Below, one piece after another: positions 14,296 through 16,913 of a stretch of DNA of 16,913 nucleotides. This stretch comes from Thioalkalivibrio nitratireducens. GTDB lineage: Bacteria; Pseudomonadota; Gammaproteobacteria; Ectothiorhodospirales; Ectothiorhodospiraceae. The notes below the pieces were generated by a model. The model saw nothing but the letters and a program-made list of their open reading frames with translations. It was not told the origin of the DNA and searched no databases. The position numbers were made by a program, and so were the translations under genes. Location: NCBI GenBank assembly GCA_011390385.1, contig JAABSN010000069.1:1-16913 (forward strand). Reading direction: 5' to 3'. How positions within the stretch are numbered: the first letter of the stretch is position 1; the number at the start of each line of letters is the position of its first letter.

Positions 14296-14679
14296 ATGAA
14301 TTTCGAGAAGGTGGTTTTCGGATTTTTCATCATCCTGGCGCTGACACTGAACTTCGGCTTTTTCCTCGGTGAGATCGACAACCCCGCGCATCACAATGTC
14401 TACGAATTGTTTGCCGCCATCGTCGTCAATCTGGTCGCCACCGTGCTCAAGTTCGGCGATCGAACCCAGACCGGGGCACTCCTGCTCGCGACCTCGCTGG
14501 TTGCGGTCCTGCAGTTGTTAGCCGCAGCCGCCGTCTGGGCCTACGCCGTGAATATCAGCGCAACCGGCCTGGACGCCATGATGATGGCCAGCATCGTGTC
14601 GCTCGCCGGAGGCGCGATGCTCGCGAATGTAATCTCGGTCGTGCTGTTGATTGCAGACACCGTGAACCTTCGCCGCTGA
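14296..14679 (+). CDS. DUF6394 family small membrane protein
   Basis: A 127-residue protein with four hydrophobic segments (about 5-24, 35-52, 62-84, 95-121). The N-terminal half, MNFEKVVFGFFIILALTLNF, GFFLGEIDNPAHHNVYELFA and TVLKFGDRTQTGALLLATSL, is of a type I recognise as DUF6394. No biochemical function is known to me. The conserved NPAHHNVYELFA and KFGDRTQ loops, on opposite sides of a helix, are the obvious candidate functional sites. The next gene, a potassium channel, starts 7 bp after its stop and its ribosome binding site overlaps the stop codon, so the two are translationally linked. A role as channel accessory or assembly subunit is inference. The start is fixed by AGGGGG; the upstream extension is pseudogene sequence. 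Confidence 0.85.
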   Translation: MNFEKVVFGFFIILALTLNFGFFLGEIDNPAHHNVYELFAAIVVNLVATVLKFGDRTQTGALLLATSLVAVLQLLAAAAVWAYAVNISATGLDAMMMASIVSLAGGAMLANVISVVLLIADTVNLRR

Positions 14680-14686
14680 GGGGATC

Positions 14687-16384
14687 ATGGACAAGGTCGT
14701 CTTCCTCTTCCTGCGGCGCATGCGTACGCCGCTCCTGCTGTTGATGGTGGCCTACAGCATTGCCATCACCGGCCTGGTCCTGATCCCGGGAGTCGACGAT
14801 CACGGTGAACCGTGGCGCATGGATTTCTTCCACGCCTTCTATTTCGTCACCTACACCGCTCCGACGATTGGCTTCGGGGAAATTCCCTATGCGTTCACCG
14901 AAGCTCAACGCATGTGGGCGGCCTTCACCATCTACCTGTTGGTCATTGCCTGGCTGTACGCGATCGGACGCATTCTCGGTCTGGTCCAGGACCCGACGTT
15001 CCGACTCGCGGCAAGTCAGCAGGCTTTCGACCGGAGCATCCGCAGGATGCATATGCCCTTTCTCATCGTCTGTGGTTACGGGGATACCGGGGAGTTGCTG
15101 GTGCGCGCCCTGCTCCAACGGCAAAAACGCGTGGTCGTGATCGACCGCATCCAGGACAGAATCAATGATCTGGCGCTCTCGGACATGGATTACCACGTAC
15201 CGGCGATGTGCGCGGATGCGAGCAGTGCCGCCCGGCTGCAATCCGCCGGTCTGTCCAACCCGTTCTGCCAGGGTGTCGTGGCGCTGACCGATCGCGACGA
15301 AGTGAATCTGAAGATCGCGATCACGGTGAAACGGCTGAACCCGCATCTCCCGGTCATCTGTCGCGCTGAGAGCGCCGACACGGAAAGGAACATGCACTCC
15401 TTCGGCACCGATCAGGTGATCAACCCGTTCGAGACCTTTGGTGACCGGCTTGCATTGGCATTGCATTCACCCGGCCACCATACCCTGCATCAGTGGCTGA
15501 GCAGTGTGCCCGAAAGCGAGTTGCCCATGCCGTTGTATCCCCCGAAAGGACGCTGGATTCTCTGCGGCTACGGGCGCTTCGGCAAGGCGGTACATGCCGG
15601 ACTCACACGCGAGGGCGTGGAAACCGTGATCGTGGAGGAAGACCCCGAGGGGACTGGTTGCAACGGCGACTGCGTGCAAGGGCGCGGAACCGAGGCAGAC
15701 ACCCTGCAGCAGGCGGGAATCGACGACGCCGCCGGTATCGTCGCGGGAACCAACAAGGACACGAACAACCTGTCGATCCTGATGACGGCCCATGACCTCA
15801 ATCCGGATCTGTTCATGGTCGGCCGGCAGAACAAGGACGACAACGGCGCTCTCTTTTCGGCGGGCGACATCCATCTGATCATGCGCCATAGCGAGATTCT
15901 CGCCGAGACCATCCTCGCGCATCTGACATCGCCCTTGTTGCCGTTGTTTCTCAAGCAGGCTCGCGCCAGGGATGACGACTGGGCCAATGAACTCATCAGC
16001 CGGATCGGGGCGGTAACCGACGAGCGGGTACCCGCGCTCTGGAGCGACACCGTGGCGCGGGAGACCGCGCCCGCGCTCGCCGAGCGGCTGGAACGAGAAA
16101 GCATTTCGCTCGGCCAGCTGCTGGTGGATCCAGCCAGGCGCGATCAACGCCTGCCCTGCGTTCCCCTGCTCCTCCAGCGCGGGGGCGGCAAGGAAACCCA
16201 CCTCGCACCCGGTGAAGACATCGCCCTGCAGCTGGAAGACCGCATCCTCTTCGCGGGCAGAACCGTTGCCGCATCCCGTCTTGCTCGCGCGCTGCGCAAC
16301 GCCCACGCCCTGGATTTCCTGCTCACGGGGCTGGACCGTCCCCAGGGCTGGATCTGGCGTCGCATGGGTGAACGTCGGGCATGA
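14687..16384 (+). CDS. Two-TM potassium channel with tandem RCK (TrkA-N/TrkA-C) domains
   Basis: A 565-residue K+ channel subunit. TM1 is ~15-33, the pore helix and filter follow at FVTYTAPTIGFGEIPY (53-68), and TM2 is ~77-100. The filter is T60-I-G-F-G-E65 in place of the usual T-V-G-Y-G-D. The first RCK domain starts at PFLIVCGYGDTGELLVRALL (124-143, Rossmann G130-x-G-x-x-G, acidic D153 after strand 2). The second starts at GRWILCGYGRFGKAVHAGL (288-306, G294-x-G-x-x-G, E317/E318). A TrkA-C-like module lies near the C-terminus (~475-530), with TrkA-type EDRILFAGR. Carrying both RCK domains in one chain resembles GsuK-type channels, where four subunits would form the octameric gating ring; gating by NAD(H), ADP or cations is expected but not shown. 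It is the second gene of the DUF6394 operon, with GAGGGG as ribosome binding site. Confidence 0.9.
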   Translation: MDKVVFLFLRRMRTPLLLLMVAYSIAITGLVLIPGVDDHGEPWRMDFFHAFYFVTYTAPTIGFGEIPYAFTEAQRMWAAFTIYLLVIAWLYAIGRILGLVQDPTFRLAASQQAFDRSIRRMHMPFLIVCGYGDTGELLVRALLQRQKRVVVIDRIQDRINDLALSDMDYHVPAMCADASSAARLQSAGLSNPFCQGVVALTDRDEVNLKIAITVKRLNPHLPVICRAESADTERNMHSFGTDQVINPFETFGDRLALALHSPGHHTLHQWLSSVPESELPMPLYPPKGRWILCGYGRFGKAVHAGLTREGVETVIVEEDPEGTGCNGDCVQGRGTEADTLQQAGIDDAAGIVAGTNKDTNNLSILMTAHDLNPDLFMVGRQNKDDNGALFSAGDIHLIMRHSEILAETILAHLTSPLLPLFLKQARARDDDWANELISRIGAVTDERVPALWSDTVARETAPALAERLERESISLGQLLVDPARRDQRLPCVPLLLQRGGGKETHLAPGEDIALQLEDRILFAGRTVAASRLARALRNAHALDFLLTGLDRPQGWIWRRMGERRA

Positions 16385-16448
16385 CGGAAACGGAATTGCG
16401 TCCGCCAGCCGGGCGCGCCTGCAGTCTGTTCGCGTGCACGATGGAAGC

Positions 16449-16566
16449 GCAGGGTGCCAATGAGCGCAGCGAATTGCACCGTTCGCGGCCCGGACGCCAG
16501 GCCTGGCATGGTACCGGTGCGGTTCGACTCCGCCTCACGGCACCCTACGGGGAACTTTCACGCTAA
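16449..16566 (+). repeat. Dispersed palindromic repeat, fourth plus-strand copy
   Basis: The left arm GCAGGGTGCCAATGAGCGCA runs on as CGAATTGCACC, and the right arm is GGTGCGGTTCGACTCCGCC with TCACGGCACCCTAC (16516-16548). The tail AACTTTCACGCTAA ends at 16566. The centre CGGCCCGGACGCCAG nearly equals that of the 6486 copy, then diverges to the perfect palindrome GCCAGGCCTGGC. It lies between the channel gene and the promoter of the CopD-like gene. Confidence 0.85.
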
Positions 16567-16577
16567 CAACGTCGAAT

Positions 16578-16608
16578 TTGCCCGATGTTCACGCGCGGAT
16601 GATACTTT
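16578..16608 (+). promoter_or_regulatory. Likely sigma70-type promoter for the CopD-like gene
   Basis: TTGCCC (16578-16583) and GATACT (16601-16606) are 17 bp apart. Alternatively TG-A-TACTTT (16600-16608) reads as an extended -10. The start codon at 16639 follows about 25 bases after the expected transcription start. It begins directly after the repeat copy. Confidence 0.45.
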
Positions 16609-16638
16609 AGGGTTCCAGCCAACCAATCCGGAGTCTCG

Positions 16639-16913
16639 ATGATGTCCACGACCCTGCTCAGCCTGATGGTCGCCCTGCATGCCCTTTCGGCCGCCATCTG
16701 GGTAGGCGGCATGTTCTTCGCCTACATGGCCGTGCGCCCAGCAGCCGCCGCACTGCTCCCGGTACCGGAACGCACGACCCTCTGGCAAGACAGTTTCGCC
16801 CGCTTCTTCCCCTGGGTCTGGGGCATCGTCGTGATCCTGCTCGCCACCGGCTTCTGGCTGATCTTCGGCTTCTATGGCGGCATGGGCAATGTCGGCGGTC
16901 ACGTGCACTCGAT
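16639..16913 (+). CDS. CopD-like integral membrane protein (partial, cut by the window end)
   Basis: The first 91 residues are visible and no stop is reached. The opening MMSTTLLSLMVALHALSAAI and WVGGMFFAYMAVRP, with H14 and the W-V-G-G-M-F motif in the first helix, match the start of the CopD-like family. LWQDSFARFFPWVWGIVVIL, LATGFWLIFGFYGG and a histidine-bearing loop (GGHVHS) follow. CopD proteins are membrane proteins linked to copper import in some bacteria; many relatives have unknown roles, and the histidines here could bind metal or haem. GGAG at 16630-16633 lies five bases before the first ATG and eight before the second, so either may be used. Confidence 0.8.
   Translation, partial: MMSTTLLSLMVALHALSAAIWVGGMFFAYMAVRPAAAALLPVPERTTLWQDSFARFFPWVWGIVVILLATGFWLIFGFYGGMGNVGGHVHS

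Overview
The window is GC-rich, densely coded chromosomal DNA. It carries ordinary bacterial housekeeping and accessory genes, with clear Shine-Dalgarno sequences in front of several of them. The gene families (membrane 'site-specific recombinase' family, DUF6394 next to a K+ channel, dodecin, exported DsrE-like protein, CopD-like protein) and the palindromic intergenic repeats suggest a gammaproteobacterium, perhaps near the Chromatiales/Ectothiorhodospiraceae. That placement is an inference from gene content. I see no rRNA, tRNA, CRISPR array, insertion sequence or prophage.

Layout. 1-1446: half of a dispersed repeat, then a MgtC/DUF4010 membrane protein. 1470-2486 (minus): a DUF1028 protein with a helical C-terminal extension, convergent with the first gene. 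2487-2826: a divergent intergenic region with a second repeat copy. 2827-5560: a stand-alone RibD C-terminal-like reductase and an SLC13-type permease with two RCK_C domains inserted in the cytoplasmic middle, possibly co-transcribed. 5639-5763: an inverted repeat copy. 5791-6411: an AlkA-like DNA glycosylase. 6412-6867: a long non-coding stretch with a textbook repeat copy. 6868-8322: a membrane-anchored phospholipase D-like protein. 8365-8565 (minus): dodecin. 8846-9928: a zinc-ribbon metallopeptidase (HESGH). 9918-10406 (minus): an exported DsrE-like protein whose end overlaps the peptidase end. 10621-12651: a six-TM 'SpecificRecomb' protein. 12820-14034: a BaiN/YhiN-type flavoprotein. 14155-14262: a decayed copy of the 3' end of the recombinase gene. 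14296-16384: DUF6394 plus a 2TM potassium channel with two RCK domains, as a tight two-gene operon. 16449-16566: another repeat copy. 16639 to the end: the start of a CopD-like membrane protein.

How the parts relate. Most genes look like independent single-gene units. Two pairs stand out. The reductase and permease lie in line with 82 bp between them. DUF6394 and the channel are 7 bp apart, with the channel's ribosome binding site overlapping the stop of DUF6394, which suggests one membrane complex or co-regulated K+ handling. Nucleotide-sensing modules recur (RCK_C in the permease, tandem RCK in the channel), but nothing in the sequence links the two.

The most interesting non-gene signals are (a) a ~115-125 bp imperfect palindromic repeat present five times in 17 kb and (b) a degenerate duplicate of the recombinase tail placed just before DUF6394, which records a rearrangement around the flavoprotein gene. 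I found no clear multi-gene defence, biosynthetic or mobile system. The least characterised functional unit is the DUF6394-channel pair.
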